Below, piece after piece: positions 1 through 11,868 of a stretch of 64,000 bases of DNA (its first letter is position 1; each line of letters starts with the position of its first letter). The stretch lies in contig VICG01000003.1 in assembly GCA_008692225.1 (NCBI GenBank), positions 2,597,501 through 2,661,500 on the forward strand, written 5' to 3'. The position numbers and the translations under genes are program-made. The stretch comes from Monilinia fructicola. Lineage: Eukaryota > Ascomycota > Leotiomycetes > Helotiales > Sclerotiniaceae. The notes beneath the pieces were generated by a model. The model was not told the DNA's origin. It did no database searches and was given only the letters and a program-made list of their open reading frames with translations.

Positions 1-250
1 TGCAAATTATCAAATTTATATAATAAAAGCGAAATAAATATAGAATATAATAATCAATATTTTTTTAATTAATTTTATTAATATATATATTAAAATATTT
101 AGTGTTTTTATATACTTCACTTTGAATAATAATATTTTATATAATTTTAAAATATTGGGGCTTTTAGTTTTAAGTGTATTAAATATTCATAGCAAAATAA
201 TTTATAAATATAATTTATTAAAATGAATTCAAAATTTATTTAATATTAAA

Positions 251-484
251 AATTCGTTAACTATTTTAGCTATTGTTAATCTTAAATATAAAACTATTTT
301 TTAAAAGTTTTATATAATTTTTAATTTTATTGTTATTTCTAAAAGTTTATTGATTTTAGCTTTATTTTTTTCGTTGAATAATAAAGTTTAAGCTAATATT
401 TTTATTCATTTTGTTTTTATTAATAAAGCTATTATTGAAAACTTGATTAATAAAGTTCAATATAAGTATTGTAATGTATTTTAA
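251..484 (+). pseudogene. Coding-like shred, unknown protein
   Basis: One forward frame runs for about 78 codons with only two TAA stops, before the stop at 482. That is unusually open for DNA this AT-rich. Readable pieces include LTILAIVNLKYKTIF and INKAIIENLINKVQYKY. Both internal stops could be CAA codons changed to TAA. I do not recognise the family; a retroelement polyprotein fragment is the most economical guess because the surroundings are repeat DNA. Confidence 0.25.
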
Positions 485-720
485 TAGTATTTAATAATGA
501 TTATAATAAAACAATTGATTTAAATATAATTTAAATTAATCTTTAAAGTTATAAGAAAATATTAAATAATTAATAAATAAAAATAAAAGGAAATATAAAG
601 ATCAATAAATAAATTAAAATAATATATAGAATTATTAAAATAATGATTTTTTGTTCTTATAAACCGTTTTTGAATATGTTATATTATATTTTATTATATT
701 ATATTAAAGATTAAAGGATT

Positions 721-810
721 AAAATAAAAAAGGGGATAAATAGTGGAAAAGGGATAAATAATAGGAAAAAAAGGGGAAGTAGAAAAAAAAGGGGAAGGTA
801 AAAAAGATAA
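721..810 (+). other. Purine-rich tract
   Basis: About 90 bases are almost pure A/G on the + strand, with repeated AAAAGGGG blocks, followed by a short CG-containing stretch. Polypurine tracts precede 3' LTRs in LTR retrotransposons, so this could mark the end of an old LTR element. No matching LTR pair is visible, so that reading is weak. Confidence 0.3.
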
Positions 811-2151
811 CGTTGAAAATGAAAATAAAATGACGCTATTATATATTTGTTTTAATAATAAATATAATAAATGAATATTGTTGCTACGATATAGATTTGA
901 TAGTATATATAAAGTATATACGCTGTTAAGTATAATATACAGCTTTATACCCTATATTAATAAAAAAGTTCAAGCTTTCATATATTCTTATATAATACTT
1001 ATATTATAATAGGTAATTAATTTTTATAACTGAATTTATAAATTAATAATGTTAATGTATATAATGTATATTTTAAAAAATAAAATATAATAATCGAAAT
1101 AATATAAATTTGATTTAATTTCTTCTTATATAGTCCTAAAGGGATATAAAAAGCTCAAATATAATATATATTAATATATCATTTTATATATCGCTTTTAT
1201 TTAATATTCAAAGTAGATATAATATTAAACGATCTTTATTAATATATAATAAATATTTTAAATATAATTTTATAACCCTAATTATTAAATTTTATTTAAA
1301 AGTGTAAAAAAGCATAAATTATAAATCAAATAAAATAACCTATTATAAAATTTATAGTAATAAAATGATACAATTTATTATAAATCCATTTAATTTATTT
1401 ATAATATATATAACGTTTAATGAATTTATTCTTTAAAATGAAAAGTTCAATGTTCAATACTAATTTAATAGATCCTAAAAATATACAAAAAGTAAGTTTA
1501 TATACCTAATTCATAAAAAATATTCTGAATTTATAAATTTAATATTAATATCTTTTTTATTATTAGTTTTCAAATAAATTAAAAAGGGTATAATAAAAAA
1601 CTTATATATAATCTTATAATTATTTTTAAATGATATAATATTTATATACGATTTTAGGATAATAATATTTAAATATTTTATAAAAAATAATTATTTATAA
1701 ATATTTTAAATATTATAATATATTAATAATAATTTATTGTTAAAACATTTAGGTTATATATAAAAATCACTTTTGCTTTTATATATAATTAATTATAAAC
1801 GTTTTAAATATTAGATTATAATATTTTATTATAATAATATTAAAAAAGATTATTTTAAGTATATTTAAAATCTATAATTAATTGTATATATTTTATATAT
1901 ATTTGAAAATGTTTAATTATTAAATAGAATATATAAAATCAAATTATTTTATTAATTAATATTAGTTTTATATAAACAGATTATTTTTGAATTCTAATTG
2001 GTAATAAATTATTAGATTGTAAATAAATATATATATTAAGTAAATATAAATAATAACTAACAATAACAATTAAGCAATTATAGTAATATATTAATACTAT
2101 AATAAAAAATGTAATAAACTTTGCAAATATATATAATGAATAAACTAATAT

Positions 2152-2280
2152 ATAAACGTTTTAAACAAATTTGGTAATAATATTATTTTAGATATTAAAG
2201 ATGAAAATAAACAAACTAATATAATGCTTATATCTGAAAGATTTTATAGTAATAAATTTAAAATTGAAGGTGGTATATAA
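2152..2280 (+). pseudogene. Coding-like shred before the first MULE-Z
   Basis: A forward frame of about 42 codons reads NKFGNNIILDIKDENKQTN followed by IMLISERFYSNKFKIEGGI and a stop. After the stop it continues as YYKIEREYKSII. The mixed charged and hydrophobic composition looks protein-derived rather than random AT text. No family is recognised. The MULE-Z insertion lies about 180 bases downstream and may have split the same ancestral element. Confidence 0.25.
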
Positions 2281-2456
2281 TATTATAAAATCGAGAGGGA
2301 GTATAAATCCATTATATAATAAAATCAATAAATAAAAGAAAAAGAATATAATATTAAACGAAATTAATTTTAATATAGGAAATGATAAATATGAGGAAAA
2401 AAATAATTCTTTACAAAAATGTTTAAAAGTATAATACAATATTTTGATATATTTTA

Positions 2457-3251
2457 CGGTAAATTACTCTCATGCTATGAAAAGTCGAAAAAATTACTCT
2501 CATGCCACGAAAATCAGACTTATTTTACTATAATGCTATATAGATTTTAGCCTTTTTAAATAGAATTTAATTTAGATTCTATACTTAAAAAGTATAGAAT
2601 TTATATAGTGAATTATAAATTTTTCAAAATCTAATATTTTCATTGGTCAATTATTAGTAAGCAAAAAAGCTCCGATTTTCCGTTCTACGTTCGAAGCTTA
2701 ATTATTCTGATCATTTTAGCCATTTTAAAAGTGATTAACCATTTCGGCCATTTCGAAGGTGATTAACCATTTCGGCCCTTTTATTCTAGCCATTCTATTC
2801 TGGCCATTCCATTCTGACCATTCCATTCCGACCATTTCATTCTAGCCCTTCCATTCCGACCCTTCCATTCCAACCATTCCATTCTAGCCCTTCCATTCTA
2901 GCCATTCCATTCCGACTCTTCCATTCTAGCCCTTCTATTTCGGCTATTCCATTCCCAACCCTTCCATTTCGGCCATTTCATTCTAGCCCTTCCATTTCGG
3001 CCATTCCATTCCCGACCCTTTCATTCCGATTATTCCATTCTAGCCATTCCATTTCGAAATAATATAACTACTAATTTATTAATATAAAAAATCTATTATA
3101 AAACCCTAAATTCTAGCTTTTTTAAATAGAATCTAAATTAGATTTTATTCAAAAAGGTTAAAATCTAAATAGCATTATAGTAAAATCACTTCGATTTTTG
3201 TAGCATAAGAGTAATTTTTTCGATTTTTTATAGCATGAGAATAATTTACCG
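2457..3251. mobile_element. MULE-Z copy 1: complete 795-bp Mutator-like non-autonomous element
   Basis: The ends are CGGTAAATTACTCTCATGC and its inverted counterpart finishing in TTTACCG. A perfect 9-bp TSD, TATATTTTA, flanks it at 2448-2456 and 3252-3260. Each TIR is about 60 bp and carries the motif TTACTCTCATGC twice in tandem, at 2463 and again about 30 bases later. The interior holds a 14-bp minisatellite and no reading frame. A 9-bp TSD with long TIRs is the hallmark of the Mutator superfamily, so I class it as a MULE-type MITE. This is the least mutated copy in the window. Confidence 0.85.
2783..3058 (+). repeat. 14-bp minisatellite inside MULE-Z copy 1
   Basis: About 19 tandem units of 14 bp follow the consensus ATTCYRRCCMTTCC, with an occasional 15-bp unit having an extra C. 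A longer unit containing GATTAACCATTTCGGCC precedes the array. All MULE-Z copies with an interior carry the same kind of array, so it belongs to the element and is not an independent satellite. It is markedly richer in C than its surroundings. Confidence 0.85.
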
Positions 3252-3405
3252 TATATTTTAATAATATTTAATTAAGTAAATATAGATAAATAATAAAACA
3301 AAAAAATTAAAGATATTTAAAAAAGAAAAAGAAGAAATATAATATAAAAGCAATGTAAAAGTAAATAGCAAATTGATACTTAAATAAACAATAATATCTA
3401 AATGA

Positions 3406-3687
3406 ATAATAATAAAGATTATATATCTAAAGATAAGTATTAAACTAATAATTGAGAAAGTAGAAAAACTTATATTAGAAAAGTTTATTTTTAAAAAATC
3501 TAGTTTAGGTTAGAACAATTTAAATATAAAAATGGGAGAAGATATGTATATAAAGAAAGTATTAAATATCGAAAATTTATTTATATATCAAAAAAGAATA
3601 ATAGTTATATATATATTTTTAAACAAAAATAAAATAATAAAATGTATAGAATATATAATTATAGAGTATATTAAAGTAAAATTATAA
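3406..3687 (+). pseudogene. Coding-like segment, 94 codons with one TAG
   Basis: The frame opens after a TGA at 3403 and runs to TAA at 3685 with a single internal TAG. It includes IIEKVEKLILEKFIFKKSS, then after the stop MGEDMYIKKVLNIENLFIY and QKRIIVIYIFLNKNKIIKC. The TAG could be a mutated CAG. The composition (lysine, glutamate, isoleucine) looks like a degraded real protein. I do not recognise the family. Confidence 0.35.
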
Positions 3688-5447
3688 GTATAAGAAAAGT
3701 TTAAGGTATATAATAAATAACAATATATAATGAGATTAGTTTAGAAAAAAAATTACAAATTAATTCATTTAATATTTTCTAAATTTTTATTTATAATCTT
3801 TTTTTTTAAAATAAAATAGGAAAAGATATTATACGATTATAAAAATTAGAAACAATTTATAGTAAAAACAATGAAAAGTTTTGTTAAAGATTAGATTACT
3901 AAATCCTTAAATAATGTAAAAAGAATTATAATATTTTTTCTGATTTAATAATTGTTTTTTCTTTAAGATTATTAAGAGTATTAGTTTTTTGTTATATATT
4001 AACTATTTAATTTTGTAATAGATTAAAATAATGTTTTTTTATTAAACAAAAAGTTCTTTAAGTGTATATTTTATATTATTATTTTTGATATATTAAATTA
4101 GGCTAATTCAAATTAAATATAATAATAAAGCTTTTGATAATTAAAAGATTAACAATATTGTTTACGAAAATAAAGAATAAATTATTAGTAAAATATATAT
4201 ATAAATATTTACTTTTAATTTACAATAAACTTTATAAAAAAGATAGATTTAAATATTTATTAATTAAGGATTTTTTTTTTGAAAGATATATTATTAGCAA
4301 ATAAATAGAAACTTCGAATATCAATTAATTTAAATGAGGATTTGGATAATATAATGGATAATATATTTTTTTATAATGATTTAGTTTAATAATATGTAGT
4401 GGATACGATATTAATAAATTATAAATTAGCAATTATAATTTTGATATTAATATTTATAATTCTTATACTTTAAATATAAAAATAATAATATTAAGTAATA
4501 AAAATAATACTATTAATAATAATAATAAAAATAAGGCAAACGAATATAATATAAAATAAAGTGATTATGTTATTTGCTTTTTCAAGATAGTATTAATATA
4601 ATAATATTCATTTAATACTTTAAATATATTTGTTTGATATATTCAATAATCAAAACAAATTAAACCTTATATTCTTTTTTATAAAATATTAATCAATAAT
4701 TAAGATGCTAATTAGCAGATATAAAATATTAAATAATAATAAAAAAGTATAATATATGTAAAAGATTATAAATAATAAGGATATTAATGTTCAAATAGCA
4801 TTTCTAAATAAAAAATATTGGCAAAATTTTATGAAATAATAGGTTTAGAATTAGGTTATAAAATAAGCAAATTATAAATATAATAAAACAAAAAAGATAA
4901 AGCGATAAGTAATAATAGGACAAAAGAGTAAAGGATATTTTTTATAAATAAAAGCGAAAATAAAAATAAAATATAAGTAGAAATATAAAAGAAAAGAATC
5001 AGTTAATATTAAATTCTTGATATTAAGGATGAAAAATATATATGCGAAATATAAAACTAAAAGACTAGAAGTTATTTTAAACTTTATTAGGTTAAATACA
5101 AGAGTTTAAGAACAAATTAAATATATTCTAATAAACAAGAATAAAGTAAGTTTAAAATATATTATTGAATATAAAAGCAATTATTATAAATATATTAAAA
5201 TTCGTTTATAAATAATACATTATTTAAAAAAAATCAGATATTAGTATATATCATTTATTTATTGTAAAAGTAAAATATTTTAAACTATTAGAAATCAAGA
5301 ATATTAATAAAACATTGAATATTGGTTTTTTTTATTTAATAAAAACATTAAAAACGAAAAGTAAGAAAAACATTTATATATAAAATAGTTTATTAAATAA
5401 TTTCTAGTATATTATAATATATTATATATTTGTTAATAAAATTAAAT

Positions 5448-5650
5448 ATACGAAACCTATTATTATCTTTAATAATATAGGATTAATAATAAATAAGATA
5501 AAAAAAAAAGTATATTTTTGATAAATAAATAATTATTTATTGGTAAAGTAATAATTATTATAATAAAATAAATTTTATATATTGAATAAAAAATTATTAC
5601 AAATATATAATAATATATCTAAATATCAAAGAACTCTACTTTTTTATTTT
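5448..5650 (+). pseudogene. Possible Copia-type RNase H remnant
   Basis: One forward frame reads KYTKPIIIFNNIGLIINK near 5448-5500 and, further on, ILYIE*KIITNI. Copia-type reverse transcriptases end in an RNase H domain with a KP-x-x-x-x-DN-x-x-A block, then a histidine-rich stretch and a block resembling yi.t..q.aDi.TK. The order and spacing of the two shreds resemble that, but the DN is NN here and several stops intervene. I saw this by eye only; it could be coincidence. Confidence 0.2.
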
Positions 5651-5782
5651 TAATGTTTTTAATATATATTTTTAAATTTTGTTAAGATAGTTTTTTAAGA
5701 ATTAAATATTACAAAATATATATTAAAAACAAGATTAACAAGATTTTTATAATTAAATAATCTTTGTATTAATAATTGTATA

Positions 5783-6580
5783 CTCGGGCGGGTTTTAAAA
5801 GAGGCATACGCTAAAATATAACTTATAATTATTCAGCGAAACCTTTATATAATTTTATAAAATTTTTAAATATTATATATTTAGTATTTTTATACTTTAA
5901 TATGAAAATTTTGTATTATAAAACCTAATATCAAATGAATAATAGTATGATAAAATGTATGAAATATTGAAAATTTAATAAAAAATTAGAGATTTATATT
6001 AATATTAAATAGTTTAACGAATATTATAGTTAAACTTATCAAATTTTGTTAAATAATAAAAGAAAAGCTAAATTTTAAATATCTTATTTTAGAATTTTAA
6101 TATCTTTATTGATGTTTAAAATATAAATTAATAAAGTTGAAAAATATAAGAAAATTTATAGGTTTCGAAGGGGTAAATTCGCTTATTTGAATTATATAAG
6201 CATATTTTTTTGTTAAAAATTTGAATTTTCCACCTTTTATATCAACATATATATTGAATATAATAAATAATATTAAATTTTAAAATCATCTAATAAAACT
6301 TCAAAGCTTATATTATTTTTATATAATTTTAATTTTTAATATTTATATATTTTTGAATTTAAAATTAATAAATTAATAAATATTAAAATTTTCTAAAATC
6401 ACTAACTTTATATAATATTAATATTCTTTTAAAAATAATTTTTATAATATAAAAACTTTATAGGAAGATCTTAAAATACTAAATCTAATATATATATAAG
6501 TTATATTAAATTATATTAAGATTTCGTTGAATAATTATAAGTTTTATATTCGCCTATGCCTCTTTTAAAACGCGCCCGAG
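5783..6580. mobile_element. CTC copy 1: complete 798-bp TA-inserting MITE
   Basis: The left end is CTCGGGCGGGTTTTAAAAGA and the right end, read inward, is CTCGGGCGCGTTTTAAAAGA. Both continue through GGCATA (GGCATACG on the left). TA is duplicated at 5781-5782 and 6581-6582. This fits the Tc1/mariner/pogo superfamily. The interior is AT-rich and non-coding and differs from the 2.0-kb CTC at 52502 beyond the TIR. The same interior recurs at 51757-52239 and 62766-63128. Confidence 0.85.
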
Positions 6581-6582
6581 TA

Positions 6583-7150
6583 AAGAAATTAATTAAGAAT
6601 AATTTTAATAATTAAATATTGAATGATAATAATAATAATATATATTGAAATAATATCTATACTATCAAGGATTATTATTAATTAATTATACAATTAGTAG
6701 TAAATGTATAAAATTGTTTTTATATATATAATTTTAACGCTTTAAAATGCATTTATTTTAAAACTAAATATACTATTAATTTATTAGAATTTAAAGATAT
6801 ATTAATAAAGATTAAAGAATATACTAATATTACCATTTATTTTAATAAATTTGATAAAATTTATTTTAATACTATTATAATAAATTTGATAATAATAGAG
6901 AATAATATAAATAAAAATAAAAATATAAAGTTAAAAAAGGAATATTAATTTATACCAAATTTGAAATAAAAATTTGAACTTTTGATTTAAAATTAATCTA
7001 AATAATACTTTAAAGATTGCATTGTAATATTAATTCTATAACACATAATAAACATTTACTTTAAATGCTTTAGAATAGTTTTAAATTCTATTTAATTATA
7101 AATAGGTTTTTATAATAAAAGTAATGTCTTATATATTAAACATATATTAT
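6583..7150. repeat. Unclassified AT-rich DNA
   Basis: This continues the old sequence found left of the CTC insertion. I see no reading frame longer than background, no tandem repeat of note and no link to the named families. A short inverted repeat, TATTGAAA / TTTCAATA, sits just beyond it near 7176-7202. Confidence 0.4.
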
Positions 7151-7605
7151 ATAATAGCATTAATAATAGTATATTGAAATATTAGTAGTTTCAATATAAT
7201 ATTAACATAATATTAACACAATATTAATATAATATTAATATAGTATTAACACAATATTAATATGCTTTTAAAATTATATTAATATTATATTAATATAATA
7301 TTAAGATTAATTAAAGATAATATTAATATAGCTTTAAAATAATATCAATATAATCTCAATTAAATCTAAAGATAGATTCAGCGCAATCAATATTAATTAA
7401 GATAAATTAAAACGATTTACAAATTTATAAAGTTTTAAAATGTTTTAAAACGATATTTATATATATTAAGATAACTTAAAACATTTTAATCTAAATTAAA
7501 GTGATTTATATATTATATTTAATTTTAATATATCTTAAAATAATCTTTATTTAATATAAAGATAATTTTCATATGGTTTTAAATACTTATTATTGCGCTA
7601 CTAAG
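7151..7605 (-). mobile_element. Diverged relative of MITE-C, right terminus only
   Basis: The segment ends in TTGCGCTACTAAG followed by TA (7606-7607), which is the reversed MITE-C left terminus CTTAGTGGCGCAA with one change. Upstream are degenerate repeats of TTAACACAATATTAATATAA type and TTAAAACGATTT-like text, similar in style to the MITE-C subterminal repeats but not alignable with them. No opposite end is clear. It may be an older subfamily or a truncated copy. Confidence 0.4.
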
Positions 7606-7607
7606 TA

Positions 7608-8345
7608 TACTTTGGAAAAATTTCGAATATCTAATTTAACTTTTTTCCAAATTAGCGGAGTTTGCGAATTCTCTAGACTTTATTGCATTTTATTTTAGTA
7701 TTTATCTTTAGTAAACCTTTAACTTTAATAACCTTAACTTTAACAGCTTTAACTCTATTCTAATGCATATTAAAATCCTTTAACTTTGTTCTTCTTGTAC
7801 TACACAATTCCGCTTTAATACACAAGAGTTTTAATCTTAATAATTTCGGTTTCAATATTAAAGATTTAGATTTTAGCCTTAATAATTTTCAATATATATT
7901 TAATATATATAAATTTGATTTTGATAATATCTTTATAAACCTTAATGATACCTTACTAAACTTTAATATTTATTTTATTTTTTACAATAATTTTTAGATT
8001 TTTATTCTTTTTATTTATTAATCCTTTTTTTTTATTATATTATTTATAATTTCTTTTATTCACATTTTACATTTATTTTAAGATTTTTTATTTCTAAACT
8101 TTGAATTTTACATTATAATTTATTAATAATTAAATATTATTAATATTATACCTTTATTTCTAAAAAAAAAATAAAAAAAAATAGATCAAATATTATACTT
8201 TTTATATACAAATTGCTTTTTGTAATTACTTTTAGTTTAATTTTATAGTTTAATACATTTTTATACCCTTAGAAAGATTTTAAGAAGGCCTTCGGCCTAT
8301 TCAACAGATGAAAATAAATACTACTACTATTACTACTACTACTAT
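7608..8345 (+). mobile_element. TAG-LINE fragment, 5'-truncated 3' end
   Basis: The sequence matches the last ~0.74 kb of the full-length LINE at 42690-49046 and ends in the diagnostic GGCCTTCGGCCTATTC ... GATGAAAATAAATA box followed by a TAC/CTA repeat tail. Loss of the 5' part is typical of incomplete target-primed reverse transcription. Less mutated patches (for example near 7660-7680) keep some GC. No clear TSD was found. Confidence 0.7.
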
Positions 8346-8505
8346 AAAATTCATTTTTATAACTAATAATTTCATAATTATAATTAATAATATGTTTATA
8401 AAATATAAGAATATTTTAAAAATCTTATAAAAGATTATTAATTTTCTTTTTTACTTTAATCTTTATATAAATTAATATAATAATCTTTACATTTATTTGC
8501 TTTTA
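8346..8505 (+). mobile_element. TAG-LINE internal fragment (5' region)
   Basis: This aligns with the LINE 5' region around 43078-43230 of the full-length copy (shared text such as TTTATAAAATATAA and TTATTAATTTTCTTTTTTAC). It is sandwiched between a forward LINE 3' end and an inverted LINE 3' tail, so it is a leftover of an older copy used as target. Confidence 0.55.
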
Positions 8506-8551
8506 TAATAGTGGTAATAGTAGTAGTACTATTTATTTTATCGAATGCATA

Positions 8552-9272
8552 CTTTATGGCTTTTTTAATAATGTTTGAGATAATGTTAAAATATTCTTAA
8601 TATCAATTAAGAAAATATTTTTAAAATAGCTTAACATAATTCAATATAATTTAAAATAACTTAAAATAGCTTAAAACGTAAAACGTAGTTAAAACCTACT
8701 TGAATCGGTGTTAATGTTAATGCACTATTTTAAGCTAATTTTAAGCTAATCTTAAAATGGTATTTTAAATCGGCATTGTTGCAATAACTCACTAACCGTT
8801 TTGAGATAATGTTAAAGATATCTTTAAAATATCTTAAAAATAAAGTTTTAAAAGTGGATTTTCTCCACTTTTTTTCTCAAAAAAAATTAAAAAAATTAAA
8901 AAATTATTCATTATTAATAATTATTATTATTTTCGTTACTTTTTTTCTTAAACAAATTAATTTAATCACTCAGCTAAATAACTAATAATAATTTAATAAC
9001 TATTCATTTTCTAAATTTCTATATATTATTATAATCAATTAAATTATAATTTTAATATAGTGTTAATACAGTTTTAACATAATCTCTAATTATTAAATTA
9101 TCTTAAGCTATTTTAAGCTATCTTAAAATATATTAATATATTTTATCGATTTAAGCTATTTTAAGATTAATTTAAACTAGCTTAATATTATCTTAAAATA
9201 CTAAAATAGCTTAAAACCATCTTAAGAACGTTTTAATATAGTGTTAAATATATTCACTTGCGCCACACTAAG
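8552..9272 (-). mobile_element. MITE-C copy 1, complete, inverted
   Basis: Ends are CTTTATGGC at left and TTGCGCCACACTAAG at right, with TA on both sides (8550-8551 and 9273-9274). It lies about 45 bases into the 3' part of the inverted LINE. Many short TTAAGCTATTTTAAG-like palindromic repeats fill both flanks of a TAA-rich core. No reading frame. Confidence 0.8.
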
Positions 9273-10071
9273 TAGTCTAAAAATCTCTTTAAAATCTTTT
9301 TAAAAATATAAAGATACTTTAAGCTATAAAATTAAATTTAAAAAAACTTTAGAAAGCGTTTTATATATAAAAAGTATTAATATAGTGTATTTAATATATT
9401 GTTTTTTTTCAAAATAAAAGCATTATATTAATAATATTGAATTATTAATAAATCAAAACTTAAAGGCTAAAAAGTTTATAAATTAAAGTTTGAAAATAAA
9501 TATAAATATATAAACAGATAAAAGCAAAAAATAGAATAAAAAATAGAAAAAGAAGATAGGTAAATAAAGAAATTAAAAATTTAAGGATTATTCAAAATTA
9601 TAATATAAATATTGAAGTTTAATAAATCATTATAAGGATATATAAAAGTATTATTAAGATTGAATTTATATATATCAATTCAAATTTATTATATACAAAA
9701 GGATTACAAAGGTTCAAATTAAAATAGTAAATACTTAAACTAAGATTATTAAAATTAAGATTTTCATATATTAAAATCAAATTTTAAAATATAAAAAAAA
9801 AACTAGAAATTTAAAGGTTTTGATATATATTAAAATTAAGGGTTTATGAAAAATAAAATAAAATTTAAGAAAAATAAATATTGAAATGTAATTTAATAGA
9901 ATCCGAAAAGTTAATAAATTTCATGAATTTAGAAAAAAGTTGAATCAAATATTCAAATTCTTTTTATAATACCTATATTTCAAAGAATTAAAAAATATAT
10001 TAGCTATTTATCGAAGTTCGAGTATTCTAAAATAATAAATTAAATATAAAAGAGTTTTAAATGTATCATAA

Positions 10072-11868
10072 GTAGTGGTAGTAATAGTAGTATTTGTTTT
10101 CATTTATTAAATAAACTCAAAATCTCCTTAAAACCTTTTTAAGGGTATAAGAATATATTAAGCAACTAGTATAAAATTAAATTAAAAATAATTATAAAAA
10201 AACGTTTTGTATATACAAAGTGTATTATTTGATTTATTCTTTTCTTTTGATTTTATTTAGGATGAAGGTATAATATTTATAATATTTTAATTATCTATAA
10301 ATTAAAATATAAAACCTAAAGTTTATAAATAAATGCTTAAAAAAAACGTAAAAATATAAATAAAAAAAGTATAAAATATAATAAAAGAAAAAAAGATAAG
10401 TAAATAAAAAAAGCTAAAAACCTAAGAACTATTATAAAAAATAGAATAAATATTAAAGTTTAATAAAATATTATTAAAACTGATAAAAATTATATTAAAA
10501 TTAAATTTATATATATTAGATAAAAGCTATTATATATAAAAAGGTTATTAAGGCTAAAATTAAAATTATTAATATTGAAACTAAAATTATTAAAGTTGAA
10601 ACCCTTATATATAAAAGCAGAATTTTACAATGTAAAAAAACAAAGTTAAGGGATTTTAATATACATTAAAATAAAATTGCAATTATTAGAATTAGGGGCT
10701 TATTAAGAATAAAATAAAGTTTGTTAAAATCAAATATTACAATAGAATTTCATAATGTCTAAAAAGTTTATAAACTTCGTTGGTTTGAAAAGAAATTAAA
10801 TTAAAAATTCAAATTTTTTTTACGATATATACTAGTATAGGTACTCAAAAAGATTTAAGATTATATCAATTATTCGCTAAAAATATTAGAATATTTTAAA
10901 GCGATATACTAAATATTAAAGGGTTTTGAATATATTATAGGAATATTTTAAAATTCATATTTTTGTATTTAAATTTAAAATTATATCAAACAAAATCTTG
11001 ATATATAAAGCAAATAATCAACATTTTGTAAAATTAAATCCAAAAGAGATTTGGCTTTAAAAGAAATTGTATTTTATATAAGAGTTTTTATTTAAAGTAA
11101 TTTAAAAACAATTTCGCTTTGCGTTTAAATTATTAAACTTATTATATAATTAAGCAAATATTTTCAAAGAATATACTTATTTTATTGATTATAAATGTTA
11201 AGAATAGGTTTAGATTTTGAATAAGCTTTAACGCTTTTTTATTTATAAAATAATTGATTGTTTTATTTTTTGATTTCTATATTTTCTATAATAATTATTT
11301 AATATTTATATTATAAATCTATATTATATTCTAATATTTGTAAAAGATTTATTATAAAGAGTTTAATATGTTAATTTATAAGCACTAAATTACCAAAGTA
11401 TTATTTATATATAATCAAAACTATTATAAATTAATGTTTAATAGCATTTTTATTATATATTGAAATTTCTTTTACGCATTTATAATTTTCATATTGAAAA
11501 CATATAATATAAAATTAATCAATTTGTAATTGAAATCTATTTATATACTATTTTAATAGATTATATATTTGTATCCTATATATTTGTAATTATTAATATA
11601 TTACTTTAAACCATCAGAGAATATAATAATATTAATTAAAAGAAATACATTTTATTAAGTTTTAAAGATTATAGCAACGGTTTTTTTATTGGTTTTTTTC
11701 ATTAAATCCATTCAATACTAGTAGCCTTATATAAAATATAATAGCCAAAAAACTACTTTAAGAATTGTTAGGAAAATATACGTTAAACTTTAGATCTTGA
11801 TTTTAAACGCTTATCACAAGCCTGCTCCGCAATCTCTAATAATTATTGATGTTGGGATTCGGCGGACT
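10072..11868 (-). mobile_element. TAG-LINE, inverted, 5'-truncated (1.8 kb)
   Basis: It begins with the reversed tail AGTAGTGGTAGTAATAGTAG and matches the 3' 1.8 kb of the LINE. A 13-bp TSD flanks it: AAATGTATCATAA (10059-10071) and AAATGTATTATAA (11869-11881), one transition apart. It sits inside an older LINE. Its 5'-most 70 bases (about 11800-11868) are GC-richer than any LINE copy here, so this terminal part escaped heavy mutation. Confidence 0.8.

Larger units (their letters stand above)
1..2447. repeat. Unclassified decayed AT-rich repeat DNA (left edge)
   Basis: This stretch has no intact gene and no terminal repeats that I can pair. It contains two coding-like shreds (251-484 and 2152-2280) and a purine-rich tract (721-810). 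A slightly GC-richer patch at about 870-960 includes TATATAAAG-like text. These would fit an old retroelement that was mutated and then split by the MULE-Z insertion at 2457. I could not assign a family, and the left end lies outside the window. Confidence 0.4.
3261..5780. repeat. Unclassified decayed repeat DNA with coding-like segments
   Basis: This is A-rich on the + strand and has no intact gene or recognisable termini. It contains an open segment at 3406-3687 and a possible RNase H-like shred near 5448-5650. It resumes directly after the MULE-Z TSD, so it was contiguous with 1-2447 before that insertion. It ends where the CTC element inserted at 5783. An old retroelement on the + strand is plausible but unproven. 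Confidence 0.35.

Noticed and set aside
2188..2439. 83-residue minus-strand hydrophobic frame
   Set aside because: Phenylalanine/isoleucine/leucine-only text typical of AT-rich antisense; the plus strand has the more protein-like reading.
2783..3058. CRISPR-like regular repeat
   Set aside because: Units are directly adjacent 14-mers without unique spacers and lie inside a transposon with TIRs and 9-bp TSDs.
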